Shown here: positions 8,801 through 17,403 of the stretch, in pieces
How positions within the stretch are numbered: position 1 is the stretch's first letter
Layout of the letters: every line of letters starts with the position of its first letter
Assembly (NCBI RefSeq): GCF_036237315.1
Contig: NZ_CP108356.1
Span: 5,895,501 to 5,959,500, forward strand
Source of the DNA: Streptomyces sp. NBC_01351
Lineage (GTDB): Bacteria; Actinomycetota; Actinomycetes; Streptomycetales; Streptomycetaceae
Direction of reading: 5' to 3'
DNA length: 64,000 bases
Program-made: the position numbers and the translations under genes
The notes under the pieces: model-generated
What the model saw: only the letters and a program-made list of their open reading frames with translations
What the model was told of the DNA's origin: nothing
Databases searched by the model: none

Positions 8801-9724
8801 TCAGGCAGAGGCTTCCGCGCCGCGTACGGGTACCACCAGCGGGGCGCCCGTGCGCGGGTGCGCGAGTACTTCCACCTGCTGTCGGTAGACCCGGCTGAGG
8901 AGGGCGTCCTCGAACACCTCGGCCGGCGGCCCGGCCGCGGCGATCCGCCCGTCGTGCAGGACGGCGGCCCGGTCCGCGTAGGCCGCGGCCAGCCCCAGGT
9001 CGTGCAGGACGACGACCACCGCGTCCCCGGCCGCGGCCCGCTCCCGGCAGATCCGCAGCACGAGCTCCTGATGGCGTAGGTCCAGCGCGGCGGTGGGCTC
9101 GTCGAGCAGGAGCAGCGGGGTGCGTTGGGCCAGTACGCGGGCCAGCGCGACCCGGGCGCGCTCGCCGCCGGAGAGGGCGGAGAAGGGGCGCGCCGCGAAG
9201 CCGGTGACCTCGGTGGCGGCCATCGCGGTGGCCACCGCCTCCTCGTCGGCGTCGGCGAAGGCGGTGCCGGCCCAGGGGGCGCGGCCCATCCGGACGACGT
9301 CCTCCACGGGGAAGGGGAAGGAGAGCTGGGCCGACTGGGGGAGTACGGAGCGGCGCAGCGCGAGGTCGGGGGCGCTCCAGTCGCCCACCGGGCGCCCGTC
9401 GATCCGTACCTCCCCGGAGGCCGCGCGGAGATCGGCGGCGAGGGCGGCCAGCAGGGTGGACTTGCCCGCGCCGTTCGGCCCGACCAGGGCCAGCACCTCG
9501 CCGGCGTGCGCGGTGAGGTCGATGCCGGAGAGGACTTCCCGGGCGCCCAGGCGGACGTGCAGGTCCGTCAGCTCGGCGAAGGGGGCGCCGGGGGCGGGGC
9601 GGGCGGGGACGGTCCGCCGGGTCCTGGTGAGGAGGCTTGCGAGCTTGCCCGTCGCTCGGCCGGTTGCCTTGCCGCTTGCGTGGCCGGTTGCATTGCCGGT
9701 TGCGTTGCCGGTTGTGGGGGTCAC
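8801..9724 (-). CDS. hmuV: Heme ABC transporter ATP-binding protein
   Basis: ATPase of the heme importer, 307 residues. Walker A GPNGAGKST, Q-loop PQSAQLSFPFPVEDV, signature LSGGERARVALA, Walker B LLLLDEPTAALD and the switch histidine in VVVLHDLG are all present. Start GTG 9724 overlaps the hmuU stop (GTGA, 9721-9724), indicating translational coupling. The N-terminus, before AELTDLHVRLG at about residue 50, is an unusual low-complexity run of NATG/KATG-type tetrapeptides, produced by 12-bp tandem repeats at about 9655-9720. Operon order hmuT-hmuU-hmuV, controlled with hmuT by the iron box at 12038. Confidence 0.92.
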   Translation of the reverse strand: MTPTTGNATGNATGHASGKATGRATGKLASLLTRTRRTVPARPAPGAPFAELTDLHVRLGAREVLSGIDLTAHAGEVLALVGPNGAGKSTLLAALAADLRAASGEVRIDGRPVGDWSAPDLALRRSVLPQSAQLSFPFPVEDVVRMGRAPWAGTAFADADEEAVATAMAATEVTGFAARPFSALSGGERARVALARVLAQRTPLLLLDEPTAALDLRHQELVLRICRERAAAGDAVVVVLHDLGLAAAYADRAAVLHDGRIAAAGPPAEVFEDALLSRVYRQQVEVLAHPRTGAPLVVPVRGAEASA

Positions 9725-10956
9725 GCCCAGCCTCCTTGCTTGCGGCGGGTGCGGCGCAGCAGCCAGAAGAAGAACGGGCTGCCGAGCAGGGCGGTCAGCA
9801 CACCGAGCGGCAGCTCGGCGGGCTGGGCGAGGGTCCGGGCGGCCAGATCGCCCGCGACCAGGACCACGGCTCCGGCGAGCGCGCTGCCGGGGACCAGGAA
9901 ACGGTGGCCGGGGCCGTTGGCCATGCGCAGCAGGTGCGGGACGAGCAGGCCGACGAAGGTGATGATTCCGGCCACGGCGACCGCGGCGGCCGTGAGCAGC
10001 GCGACGACCAGGATGAGGGCCAGGCGCAGGCGTTCGACGTCGATGCCGAGGTGGCGGGCGGGGCGCTCGCCCAGGGCGAGGAGGTCGAGCTTGCGGGCGT
10101 AGAAGGGGGCGACGGCCAGGCCCGCGAGGGCGCAGGGCAGGACGGCGAGCACCTTCGGCCAGGTCGCCTGGGCCAGCGAGCCGAGCTGCCAGAAGGTGAT
10201 CTGGTTGACCTGGCCGCTGTCCGCGAAGAAGACGAACAGGCCGATGAGGGCGCCCGCGAACGCGTTGACGGCGATGCCGGTGAGGATGAGGGTGACGACC
10301 TCGGTGCGCCCGCCGTTGCGGGAGAGCAGGTAGACCGCGGTGACGGTGATCAGGCCCGCGACGAACGCGCAGGCGGTGATGGTCCAGTTGCCGAGGAAGC
10401 TCAGGCCGAGCCCGATGGCGGCGACCGCGCCGACGGCGGCGCCCGCCGAGATCCCGATGACTCCGGGCTCGGCGAGGGGGTTGCCGAACACGCCCTGCAT
10501 GAGGGCGCCCGCGCAGCCGAGACTGGCGCCGACCAGCAGGGCGAGGGTGACGCGGGGGAGGCGTACGTTCCACAGCACGCTCTCCCCGACCCGGTCGAGC
10601 GGGGTCCCGCCGAGGCCGATGCGGTGCTGAGCGGAGGCGATGACGTCGCCGAGGGGGATCTCGTACGCGCCGACTCCTGCGGAGAGCAGGGCGAGGACGA
10701 ACAGGGTCGCGGCCAGGGCGGTGGTGAGGAGCGGGGCCGTGCGTCGGCCGCGCCGCTTGAGGGGGGCGGGGTGGGGTGGTTCCGCCGGGGCCGGGCGCGC
10801 GCCGGGGCGTCTCCTCGGGCGTCGAACGTTTCCAGGGGTCGGTGGGCCGAGGGTGGTTGTGTTCGACGCCCTGCGGGGACGCCCCGGCACACCCCCGTTT
10901 CCGTCGGAACCGGCGGGCGGGGTCCGGTTCGGTTCGGCCGTGGTCGGGTCGGGCAT
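9721..10956 (-). CDS. hmuU: Heme ABC transporter permease with repeat-derived N-terminus
   Basis: FecCD/BtuC-type permease, 411 residues. It has about ten helices from residue 75 on, with RLPRVTLALLVGASLGCAGA, GNPLAEPGVIGISAGAAVGA and GIITFVGLLVPHLLR, the standard heme/siderophore permease signatures. Residues 16-60 are encoded by the 134-bp B element (10778-10911) read on its complementary strand. This gives a Pro/Arg-rich cytoplasmic tail about 45 residues longer than expected. The ATG at 10956 is well supported because it shares one base with the hmuT stop (TGATG), so the element is probably translated. An internal start after the element cannot be excluded. Confidence 0.9.
   Translation of the reverse strand: MPDPTTAEPNRTPPAGSDGNGGVPGRPRRASNTTTLGPPTPGNVRRPRRRPGARPAPAEPPHPAPLKRRGRRTAPLLTTALAATLFVLALLSAGVGAYEIPLGDVIASAQHRIGLGGTPLDRVGESVLWNVRLPRVTLALLVGASLGCAGALMQGVFGNPLAEPGVIGISAGAAVGAVAAIGLGLSFLGNWTITACAFVAGLITVTAVYLLSRNGGRTEVVTLILTGIAVNAFAGALIGLFVFFADSGQVNQITFWQLGSLAQATWPKVLAVLPCALAGLAVAPFYARKLDLLALGERPARHLGIDVERLRLALILVVALLTAAAVAVAGIITFVGLLVPHLLRMANGPGHRFLVPGSALAGAVVLVAGDLAARTLAQPAELPLGVLTALLGSPFFFWLLRRTRRKQGGWA
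10778..10911 (+). repeat. B-type 134-bp palindromic element, copy 2 (inside hmuU)
   Basis: Left arm 10778-10828 and right arm 10860-10911 are imperfect inverted repeats around a 31-base loop with TCGGTGGGCCGA. It differs from copies 1 and 3 at only a few positions, mainly in the loop and distal right arm. The hmuU frame crosses it without a stop. Confidence 0.88.
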
Positions 10957-11966
10957 CAGGCGGCCTTGCCGTAGAGCTGGGTGATCAGGGAGGTGAGGAC
11001 CTGGTCCGTGCGGGGGCCGTAGTTGAGGAGGACGCCGTCGTCGACGGTGACCACGCGGCGGTCCATGCCGGCCGGGGTCTGGGCGACGCCCGGGATCTTG
11101 ACGAGGCCGTCGACGCCGCCCACCGATTCGAGGCCCTTGGACATGACGAGGATGGCGTCGGGTGCGGCGGCTGCCAGGGCCTCGCTGGTGATCGGGGTGA
11201 AGTCCTTGCCCAGTCCGGACTCCTTGCCGGTGTCGATCGCTCCCGCTGCCTCCAGGAGGGACGTGACGCCGGAGTCGGAGCCGCCGAGGAGGTACACGGA
11301 GGCGGTGCCGCGGAGGTAGAGGAAGGCCACCCGGGGCTTCTTGGGGGTGGTGGCCGGGATGTTGTTGCGGGCCGCTGTGATGCGGTCCGTGGTGCGCTGG
11401 GTGAGTTCGGTGCCGGCCTGGGGGACGCCCAGGGCGGCGGCGATCGTGGTGATGCGCTTCGGTACGTCGTCCAGGGACTTGGCCGGGGCGACGACGAGGA
11501 CGGGGACGCCGGCGTCGCGGATCTGCTGGATCGCTTCGGCGGGGCCGGTCGTGGTCTCCGCCAGGACGAGCGTGGGGTGCAGGGACAGGACGCTCTCGGC
11601 GGAGACGTCGTGGCCACGTGTCACCACCGGGAGCTGAGCGGCCTGTTCGAAGGTGGCGGTGATGTCCTTGGCGACCACCTTCCCGCCGAGGCCGAGGGTG
11701 TGGACGATCTCGTTGAGGCTGCCGGTCAGCGGGACGATCCGGTCCGCGGACGTGATGGTCGCCGGGGTGCCGTCGGTGGAGGAGACGGTCACCGGCAGTG
11801 CGGGTGTGGGCGCCGGGGTCAGGGGCTCCACCCGGTCCGGGGCGGCGGCGTGCGGGGTGGGGCTCTGGGGGGTGGCCGTACCTCCGCAGGCCGTCAGCGC
11901 GAGTGCCAGTGCTGCCACGGCGAGCGCGAGACGGGGAAAGCGGTGTGACTCGGCGGGCGTAGGCAC
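10956..11966 (-). CDS. hmuT: Heme/hemin ABC transporter substrate-binding lipoprotein
   Basis: A 336-residue class III periplasmic-binding-type lipoprotein. The signal peptide ends in the lipobox LTAC with Cys27, followed by a Pro/Thr linker to about residue 60. The binding domain begins ITSADRIVPLTGSLNEIVHT and includes VVTRGHDVSAESVLSLHPTL, typical of HmuT/ShmT heme receptors, and GKDFTPITSEAL in the second lobe. It delivers heme to HmuU. First gene of the minus-strand hmuTUV operon; its start is 72 bases from the iron box and divergent from the HtaA genes, so both directions should respond to iron. Confidence 0.93.
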   Translation of the reverse strand: MPTPAESHRFPRLALAVAALALALTACGGTATPQSPTPHAAAPDRVEPLTPAPTPALPVTVSSTDGTPATITSADRIVPLTGSLNEIVHTLGLGGKVVAKDITATFEQAAQLPVVTRGHDVSAESVLSLHPTLVLAETTTGPAEAIQQIRDAGVPVLVVAPAKSLDDVPKRITTIAAALGVPQAGTELTQRTTDRITAARNNIPATTPKKPRVAFLYLRGTASVYLLGGSDSGVTSLLEAAGAIDTGKESGLGKDFTPITSEALAAAAPDAILVMSKGLESVGGVDGLVKIPGVAQTPAGMDRRVVTVDDGVLLNYGPRTDQVLTSLITQLYGKAA

Positions 11967-12037
11967 GAAGGCACCGTCCTGATCGTCCGACTGAAGGTTC
12001 TCGGGACCGGGGGGTTACGAACCCGGCCAGGGTTAGC

Positions 12038-12056
12038 TTAGGTTAGCCTAACCTTA
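12038..12056. promoter_or_regulatory. Iron box (DmdR/DtxR-type operator)
   Basis: TTAGGTTAGCCTAACCTTA is a 19-bp near-perfect palindrome that closely matches the actinobacterial DmdR1/IdeR/DtxR consensus TTAGGTTAGGCTAACCTAA. It lies between hmuT (minus) and the HtaA gene (plus). In known systems the Fe(II)-bound repressor occupies such boxes, so both operons should be induced by iron starvation. Confidence 0.93.
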
Positions 12057-12083
12057 GTTTGGTAGACCCTGGAGGGGACATTC

Positions 12084-13514
12084 ATGTCCGCAAGACCTGT
12101 CCGCGCGCTCGCCGTCGCTCTGCTGGCGGCCCTGTTGGGGGTGCTGCTCCCGGCCACCGCCGCCGAGGCGGGCACCGTGCAGGGCGGTCGACTCGACTGG
12201 GGCATCAAATCGTCCTTCCAGAGTTATGTCACCGGCCCGGTCGCGAAAGGCTCTTTCAAGCTGAAGAGCGGTGCCGCGACGGTGGGTGGCAGCCTGTTCC
12301 GCTTCCACTCGGCGGCGGGGACCTACGACCCGGATTCGGGCGCGCTGGAGGTTTCGTACTCGGGCGGGGTGGCCTTCCAGGGGCACCAGAAGGGCGATGG
12401 GGAGTACGAGCTGGACATGAGCGTCAGCCGGCCCACCGTCAAGATCAGCGGCGGCAGCGGTGTGTTGTACGTGGACGTGTCCAGCAAGGACAAGAGCACG
12501 GGCGCCGTGAGCAGCCTGTCCCAGGTTCCGTTCGCCACGCTCGGTCTGGGCGGGGTGGACATGAAGGGCGGCGCGAGCCCGCTGACCCTGTCGAACGTCC
12601 CCGCCACGCTGACCGAAGAGGGAGCCAAGGCGTTCGCCGGCTACTACGCGGCCGGCGCGCAGCTCGACCCCCTCTCGCTCTCCGCCGACGTCAAGACCGC
12701 CCCGGCCGCGGAGCCCTCGAAGGCGCCTGCCGCGACCCCGCAGGCGGGCGGCTTCGTCGACGCCGCCGTCGACTGGGGGGTGCGCCGCACCTTCCGCGAG
12801 TACGTCACCGGCTCGGTGGGTCAGGGCAAGTGGACCCTTGCCGAGGAGGCGCAGGACGGCGGCGCGCTGTTCCGCTTCCCGCAGGGTAAGGGCGCGTACG
12901 ACGGCCAAAAGGGAACGTTTGAGGCGGCCTTCGCCGGAACAGTCCACTTCACCGGCGCGCATCTGGACCTGAAGCTCGGCAAGGTGGCCGTGAAGGTGGA
13001 GAACGGCAAGGGTGTGCTGTCCGCCGATGTCACGTCCGGCGGGCAGACGAAGAGCGCGGTCCCTCTGGTGGAGTTCGACGCCAAGGGGCTGAAGACCGAA
13101 GGTGCGCTCGTCACCCTGACCGAAGCACCGGCCGTCCTCACCGAGGGCGGATCGCAGGCCTTCAACTCCATGTACAAGGCGGGCACCGAGATGGACCCCG
13201 TCTCGCTCGCGGTCCTCCTCGACTCCAGCGCGCGGCTGCCCGCCCTGCCCGACCTGGGCTCCACCGGCACGCCCGCGCCCGCGCCGCAGCCCGCCGGGGA
13301 AACGGCCGCGACGCCCTCGAAGACCTCGAAGTCCTCCAACGCCGGGCTGTACGCGGCCCTGGGGGTGGCCGTACTGGTCCTGGCCGGCGGCGCCGTCTTC
13401 CTGGTCGTCCGCAAGCGCCGTGCGGAGGCTGCCGGGTCCGGGTCCGGTGCCGGGTCCGGTGCCGGTTCCGGTTCCGGCTCCGGCTCCGATGACGGTGCCG
13501 ACGCGTCCCGCTAG
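12084..13514 (+). CDS. Two-HtaA-domain, membrane-anchored heme-binding surface protein
   Basis: A 476-residue secreted protein. The signal peptide (about 1-29, cleaving after AEA) is followed by two HtaA domains, about 31-200 and 225-385. Each begins with the family motif (LDWGIKSSFQSYVTG; VDWGVRRTFREYVTG) containing the conserved Trp and Tyr used in heme binding. Each also has the LFRF...Y hairpin and a YKAG/YYAAG...DPLSL end. A Pro/Thr linker leads to a TM helix (about 425-447), RKRR and a Gly/Ser-repetitive tail. Start ATG follows GGAGG. By analogy with corynebacterial HtaA/HtaB it captures heme at the cell surface and hands it to HmuT. Confidence 0.92.
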   Translation: MSARPVRALAVALLAALLGVLLPATAAEAGTVQGGRLDWGIKSSFQSYVTGPVAKGSFKLKSGAATVGGSLFRFHSAAGTYDPDSGALEVSYSGGVAFQGHQKGDGEYELDMSVSRPTVKISGGSGVLYVDVSSKDKSTGAVSSLSQVPFATLGLGGVDMKGGASPLTLSNVPATLTEEGAKAFAGYYAAGAQLDPLSLSADVKTAPAAEPSKAPAATPQAGGFVDAAVDWGVRRTFREYVTGSVGQGKWTLAEEAQDGGALFRFPQGKGAYDGQKGTFEAAFAGTVHFTGAHLDLKLGKVAVKVENGKGVLSADVTSGGQTKSAVPLVEFDAKGLKTEGALVTLTEAPAVLTEGGSQAFNSMYKAGTEMDPVSLAVLLDSSARLPALPDLGSTGTPAPAPQPAGETAATPSKTSKSSNAGLYAALGVAVLVLAGGAVFLVVRKRRAEAAGSGSGAGSGAGSGSGSGSDDGADASR

Positions 13515-13573
13515 CTGCCGGTCCCCTCACCTCCCTCCGTTTCCTTCCTTCCCGTCTCTCAGGAGCCCCAGTC

Positions 13574-14923
13574 ATGCTGTCCCACCGTCGCCCGATCGCC
13601 CTCGCGGCCGCCGTCCTGACCGCCGCCGCCCTCGGCGCCACCGCCCTGGCCCTGCCCGCCACGGCCGCGGACGGGCCCCCCGCAGCGCCGGTGAGGATCG
13701 TCGGCGGCACCCTCGACTGGGGCGTGCTCGCGAGCTACCGCGCCTACGTGACCGGCATGGCCCACGGCACCATCACCGTCGCGGACGGCGCCCGGCAGAA
13801 CGAGGACGGCAGCCTGAGGTTCGGCGAGGCCACCGGCCAGTACGAGCCGGCCGCCGGACACGTGGTGAAGGCGGCCTTCAGGGGCAGCGTCACCTTCTCC
13901 TCGCCCGCGCCGCCGACCGGCCACGGCTTCGAGGTCAAGCTCTCCGACTTCCGCATCGACTCCGGGACCAAGAAGGTCACCGCCGACGTCACCAAGGGCG
14001 GTGCGACCACGCAGGACGTGCCGCTGGCCGCGGTGGCCTTCACCGGCCCGGCGACGGCCAACCTCGCGACCACGCTGACCAAGGCGGCGGCGGACGCGCT
14101 CGGTTCGCCCTCGTACGAGAACAGGGCGGGCGACCCGCTCACCGCGAAGCTGGAGTTCGAGCAGCCCCCGGTTCCGACCAAGTCGCCGTCGCCGTCGCCC
14201 ACCCGGACGAAGCCGACCCCGACCCCGACGAAGACCGCGGCCGCCACCACGAAGCCCCCCGTCGGCGGACCGCAGAAGATCCTCAGCGGCAAGCTGACGT
14301 GGGGCGTGAAGGAGTCCTTCCGCAGGTACGTGCTGAGCGGGGGCACGATCACCCCGTCCGGCGGCGCCGCCAAGAACGGCGAGCTCTTCGACTTCGCCCT
14401 CGGCAAGGGCGAGCTCGACGTCAAGAGGCAGAAGCTGAACGCCACCTTCGCGGGCAGCCTCCGCTTCCAGTACGCCGCCCACGGCATCGACATGACCTTC
14501 GGCGACGTCCGCGTCGAGGCCACCGGCAAGACCGGCACCCTGTACGTGAACTCCCTGCCCTTCGCCACGCTCGACCTGTCGAAGACCGACTACAAGACCC
14601 AGGGCGGCGTACTGGCGCTGAACGCGGTACCGGCCGCCTTCACCGCCAAGGGCGCGGCGCTCTTCGCCAACGGCACCACCGGCTCCATGTACAAGGCGGG
14701 CGACCCGATCACCCTCTCCGTGGCGGTGGACAAGGACGCCGCCCTCCCGGCCTCGGGCGGTACGGGAGGCACCGCGGGCGGCGCCGGCACCGTCGGCGGG
14801 AACCTCGCGGCGACCGGCGCCGACATCCCGGCGGGGCCCCTGCTCGCCACCTCCGGCACGGTCGTCGCGGCCGGTGCGCGCGCGGTGTTCCTCGCGCGCA
14901 GGCGGCGCACGAACCCCGCCTGA
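13574..14923 (+). CDS. HtaA-domain heme-binding protein with LAATG sortase signal
   Basis: A 449-residue secreted protein following the previous HtaA gene after 59 bases, with AGGAG upstream of ATG. The signal peptide (about 1-32) is followed by two HtaA domains starting LDWGVLASYRAYVTG and LTWGVKESFRRYVLSG. They are separated by a Thr/Pro/Lys linker built of PSP/TPTPTK units. The C-terminus has the cell-wall sorting pattern LAATG, a hydrophobic segment and the basic tail LARRRRT, the LAxTG form used by class E sortases of high-GC actinomycetes. It is therefore probably linked to peptidoglycan, complementing the membrane-anchored partner. Confidence 0.92.
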   Translation: MLSHRRPIALAAAVLTAAALGATALALPATAADGPPAAPVRIVGGTLDWGVLASYRAYVTGMAHGTITVADGARQNEDGSLRFGEATGQYEPAAGHVVKAAFRGSVTFSSPAPPTGHGFEVKLSDFRIDSGTKKVTADVTKGGATTQDVPLAAVAFTGPATANLATTLTKAAADALGSPSYENRAGDPLTAKLEFEQPPVPTKSPSPSPTRTKPTPTPTKTAAATTKPPVGGPQKILSGKLTWGVKESFRRYVLSGGTITPSGGAAKNGELFDFALGKGELDVKRQKLNATFAGSLRFQYAAHGIDMTFGDVRVEATGKTGTLYVNSLPFATLDLSKTDYKTQGGVLALNAVPAAFTAKGAALFANGTTGSMYKAGDPITLSVAVDKDAALPASGGTGGTAGGAGTVGGNLAATGADIPAGPLLATSGTVVAAGARAVFLARRRRTNPA

Positions 14924-14942
14924 GCCGTGCTTGAATGCCCGC

Positions 14943-15605
14943 GTGAACGATCTCGACGTGTTGAAGGTCTTCTGCGCGGGTGACGGCCGCTTCGGCAACC
15001 TGCTCGGTGTCGTGCGCGACGGCCGGTCCTGCCCCGACGACGCGTCGCGGCAGGCCCTCGCCGCCGAACTGGGCTACAGCGAGACGGTGTTCATCGACGA
15101 CCCCGAGCGCGGGGTCGTCGACATCCGTACGCCCGGCACCCGGATGTCCTTCGCGGGGCATCCGCTCGTCGGGGTCGCGTGGCTGCTGGACATCGAGGAG
15201 CTCCAGCCGCCCGCCGGGTCCGTATGGGCCCGCGACGACGGCGAGTTCACCTGGATCACGGCCCGCCCCGAGTGGGTCGAGGGCAAGCGCACCGAGCAGT
15301 TCGGGTCCGTCGCCGAGGTGGAGGCGCTGCCGGCCCCGCCGCCCGGCGAGGGCTGGCTGTACGCCTGGGCATGGGAGGACGAGACCGCGGGCCGGGTACG
15401 GGCCCGCGGTTTCCCGCGCCGCCCCGACCGGGTCATCGCGGAGGACGAGGCGACGGGCTCGGCGGCGATCCTGCTGACGGCCGAGCTGAACCGCGCCCTG
15501 AACATCACCCAGGGCGCGGGCTCCCAGATCCTCACCGCCCCGGGCCCGGACGGCACCGTGGAAATCGGCGGCCGCGTCCGCTTCGCCCCTGCGCCGCGCG
15601 GCTAG
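14943..15605 (+). CDS. Short PhzF family protein
   Basis: A 220-residue PhzF-type protein: LKVFCAGDGRFGNLLGVV at the start, LGYSETVFID with the conserved glutamate, MSFAGHPLVGVAW and AEDEATGSAAILLTAEL. It is about 70 residues shorter than the PhzF protein at 7748, with a reduced central section. GTG 14943 starts 19 bases after the HtaA gene, so it probably belongs to the iron-regulated transcription unit. The substrate is unknown; a role in heme metabolism is not established. A strong terminator follows. Confidence 0.85.
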   Translation: MNDLDVLKVFCAGDGRFGNLLGVVRDGRSCPDDASRQALAAELGYSETVFIDDPERGVVDIRTPGTRMSFAGHPLVGVAWLLDIEELQPPAGSVWARDDGEFTWITARPEWVEGKRTEQFGSVAEVEALPAPPPGEGWLYAWAWEDETAGRVRARGFPRRPDRVIAEDEATGSAAILLTAELNRALNITQGAGSQILTAPGPDGTVEIGGRVRFAPAPRG

Positions 15606-15612
15606 GCACGCG

Positions 15613-15654
15613 AAAGGGTCCGGCCCGGTGCGCTCGCACCGGGCCGGACCCTTT
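15613..15654. terminator. Bidirectional intrinsic terminator
   Basis: A 20-bp perfect stem (AAAGGGTCCGGCCCGGTGCG pairing with 15635-15654) with a tiny loop, A-rich on the left and T-rich on the right. It sits between the convergent PhzF and heme oxygenase genes and can terminate both. Confidence 0.9.
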
Positions 15655-15676
15655 TCCGCCGACCTCCCCGGAGGGG

Positions 15677-16324
15677 CTACGCGCTGAGGGGGAACTGCTC
15701 GCCCAGCTCGCGGAAGACCGCTCCGTTGAAGTCGAAGGCGCGCTTGCACTCGTCGATGATGCGCTGCTTCTCCAGGTCGTCCGCGGCGATCGCGTCCAGC
15801 AGCTCCCGGTAGGTGCGCTTGAAAGCGGCCGGGTTGGAGATGTCCGCGAAGACGTAGAAGCGGACGCCGTCGCCCTTGCGCTCGAATCCCCAGGTGCGCT
15901 CCGCCTTGTCGCGGATGATCTGGCCGCCGGAGAGGTCGCCCAGGTACCGGGTGTAGTGGTGGGCGACGTACCCGCCCGGCCACTCGGCCGCGCATTCGGC
16001 GACCCGGGCGGCGTAGGCCGCGGTGGCCGGCAGGGCCGTCACCGCGGAGCGCCAGTCGGGGCCCAGCAGGTGCGCGAGGTCGCGTTCGATCTCGGCGACG
16101 CGCATCAGCTCGGGCTGGATGAACGGGCCGGCGACCGGGTCGTCCTTGAGGGACTCGGCCGCGTCCTCCAGGGCCCGGTACACGAACCACAGCTGCTCGG
16201 TGTAGCGCGTGTAGGCGTCCACCCCGAGCCTCCCGCCGAGCAGGTCGCTCATGAAGGTCGACGTCTCCGCTTCGGTGTGCTGCTCGTGCGAGGCGACGCG
16301 GATGACCGTAGAGAAGGCGTCCAA
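15677..16324 (-). CDS. hmuO: Heme oxygenase (biliverdin-producing)
   Basis: A 215-residue all-helical heme oxygenase that opens heme to biliverdin, CO and Fe(II), releasing the iron imported by HmuTUV. The proximal heme ligand is the histidine in SHEQHTEAE (His16 most likely). The distal helix glycine motif is YLGDLSGGQIIRDKAER, followed by GVRFYVFADISNPAAFKRTY. Length equals corynebacterial HmuO. Start ATG 16324 with GGAGG upstream. Its own iron box lies 61 bases upstream of the start, supporting iron-dependent repression. Confidence 0.94.
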   Translation of the reverse strand: MDAFSTVIRVASHEQHTEAETSTFMSDLLGGRLGVDAYTRYTEQLWFVYRALEDAAESLKDDPVAGPFIQPELMRVAEIERDLAHLLGPDWRSAVTALPATAAYAARVAECAAEWPGGYVAHHYTRYLGDLSGGQIIRDKAERTWGFERKGDGVRFYVFADISNPAAFKRTYRELLDAIAADDLEKQRIIDECKRAFDFNGAVFRELGEQFPLSA

Positions 16325-16384
16325 GACGGACCTCCAGGAAGAGGAAACAGGCGTGACGGCAAGTCCGCCACGCCCGATCCTCCT

Positions 16385-16402
16385 ACTTAGGCTTGCCTAA
16401 GT
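16385..16402. promoter_or_regulatory. Iron box upstream of heme oxygenase
   Basis: ACTTAGGCTTGCCTAAGT has 8-bp perfect inverted arms around a TT centre and fits the half-site TTAGG...CCTAA of DmdR/DtxR operators. It lies in the promoter region of the minus-strand heme oxygenase gene. Confidence 0.85.
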
Positions 16403-16450
16403 CAATGTGTTCCCGACGTCTTGTCGGTAAAAAAATCCGTGCCGGCGCGG

Positions 16451-17308
16451 CTACGGCAGGGTCAGGATCTCCGCCCCGGTGTCCGTCACCACCAGCGTGT
16501 GCTCGAACTGCGCCGTCCGCTTGCGGTCCTTCGTGACGACCGTCCAGCCGTCCGCCCACATGTCGTACTCGTGGGTGCCCAGGGTCAGCATCGGCTCGAT
16601 GGTGAAGGTCATCCCGGGCTCGATGACGGTCGTGGCGTGCGGGCTGTCGTAGTGCGGGATGATCAGGCCGGAGTGGAAGGAGGAGTTGATGCCGTGGCCG
16701 GTGAAGTCCCGGACCACTCCGTAGCCGAAGCGCTTCGCGTACGACTCGATGACCCGGCCGATGATGTTGATCTGGCGGCCCGGCTTGACGGACTTGATGG
16801 CCCGGTTCAGCGCCTCGCGCGTCCGCTCCACCAGCAGTCGCGACTCCTCGTCCACCTCGCCGCACAGGTAGGTGGCGTTGTTGTCGCCGTGCACCCCGCC
16901 GATGTACGCGGTCACGTCGAGGTTCACGATGTCGCCGTCGCGCAGGACGGTGGAGTCGGGGATGCCGTGACAGATGACCTCGTTGAGCGAGGAGCACAGG
17001 GACTTCGGGAAGCCCCGGTAGCCGAGCGTCGACGGGTAGGCGCCGTGGTCGCACATGTACTCGTGCGCGACCCGGTCCAGCTCGTCGGTGGTCACCCCCG
17101 GCTTGATCAGCTTGGCGGCCTCCTCCATCGCCTGGGCGGCGATGCGGCCGGCGATGCGCATGGCCTCGATGGTCTCGGCCGACTGCACCTCCGGTCCGGT
17201 GTACGGCGTGGGCGCGGGCTTGCCCACGTACTCGGGCCGGCGGATGTTTCCGGGAACGGAACGGGCGGGAGAGAGCTCGCCTGGTACGAGCAGCGACTGG
17301 CCAGACAT
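16451..17308 (-). CDS. map: Type I methionine aminopeptidase
   Basis: Removes the N-terminal methionine from nascent proteins; cytosolic dinuclear metalloprotease. The 285-residue protein has all five metal ligands: Asp in NLDVTAY, Asp in HGDNNAT, His in FTGHGI, Glu in FTIEPML and Glu in QFEHTL. The N-terminus carries an extra 40-residue segment ([19 protein letters not shown]) typical of actinobacterial MetAP1c, in place of a zinc finger. Start ATG 17308. It is divergent from the small basic protein gene at 17404. Confidence 0.95.
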   Translation of the reverse strand: MSGQSLLVPGELSPARSVPGNIRRPEYVGKPAPTPYTGPEVQSAETIEAMRIAGRIAAQAMEEAAKLIKPGVTTDELDRVAHEYMCDHGAYPSTLGYRGFPKSLCSSLNEVICHGIPDSTVLRDGDIVNLDVTAYIGGVHGDNNATYLCGEVDEESRLLVERTREALNRAIKSVKPGRQINIIGRVIESYAKRFGYGVVRDFTGHGINSSFHSGLIIPHYDSPHATTVIEPGMTFTIEPMLTLGTHEYDMWADGWTVVTKDRKRTAQFEHTLVVTDTGAEILTLP

Positions 17309-17403
17309 GCAAGCGAGTGTATCCAGCGGGGATGGGGCAGCATGGCGGCAGAGAGCGCCGGTGCGGTCACAGCGCCGGCGGTATCGAGAGGAGCCCGACA
17401 GAG

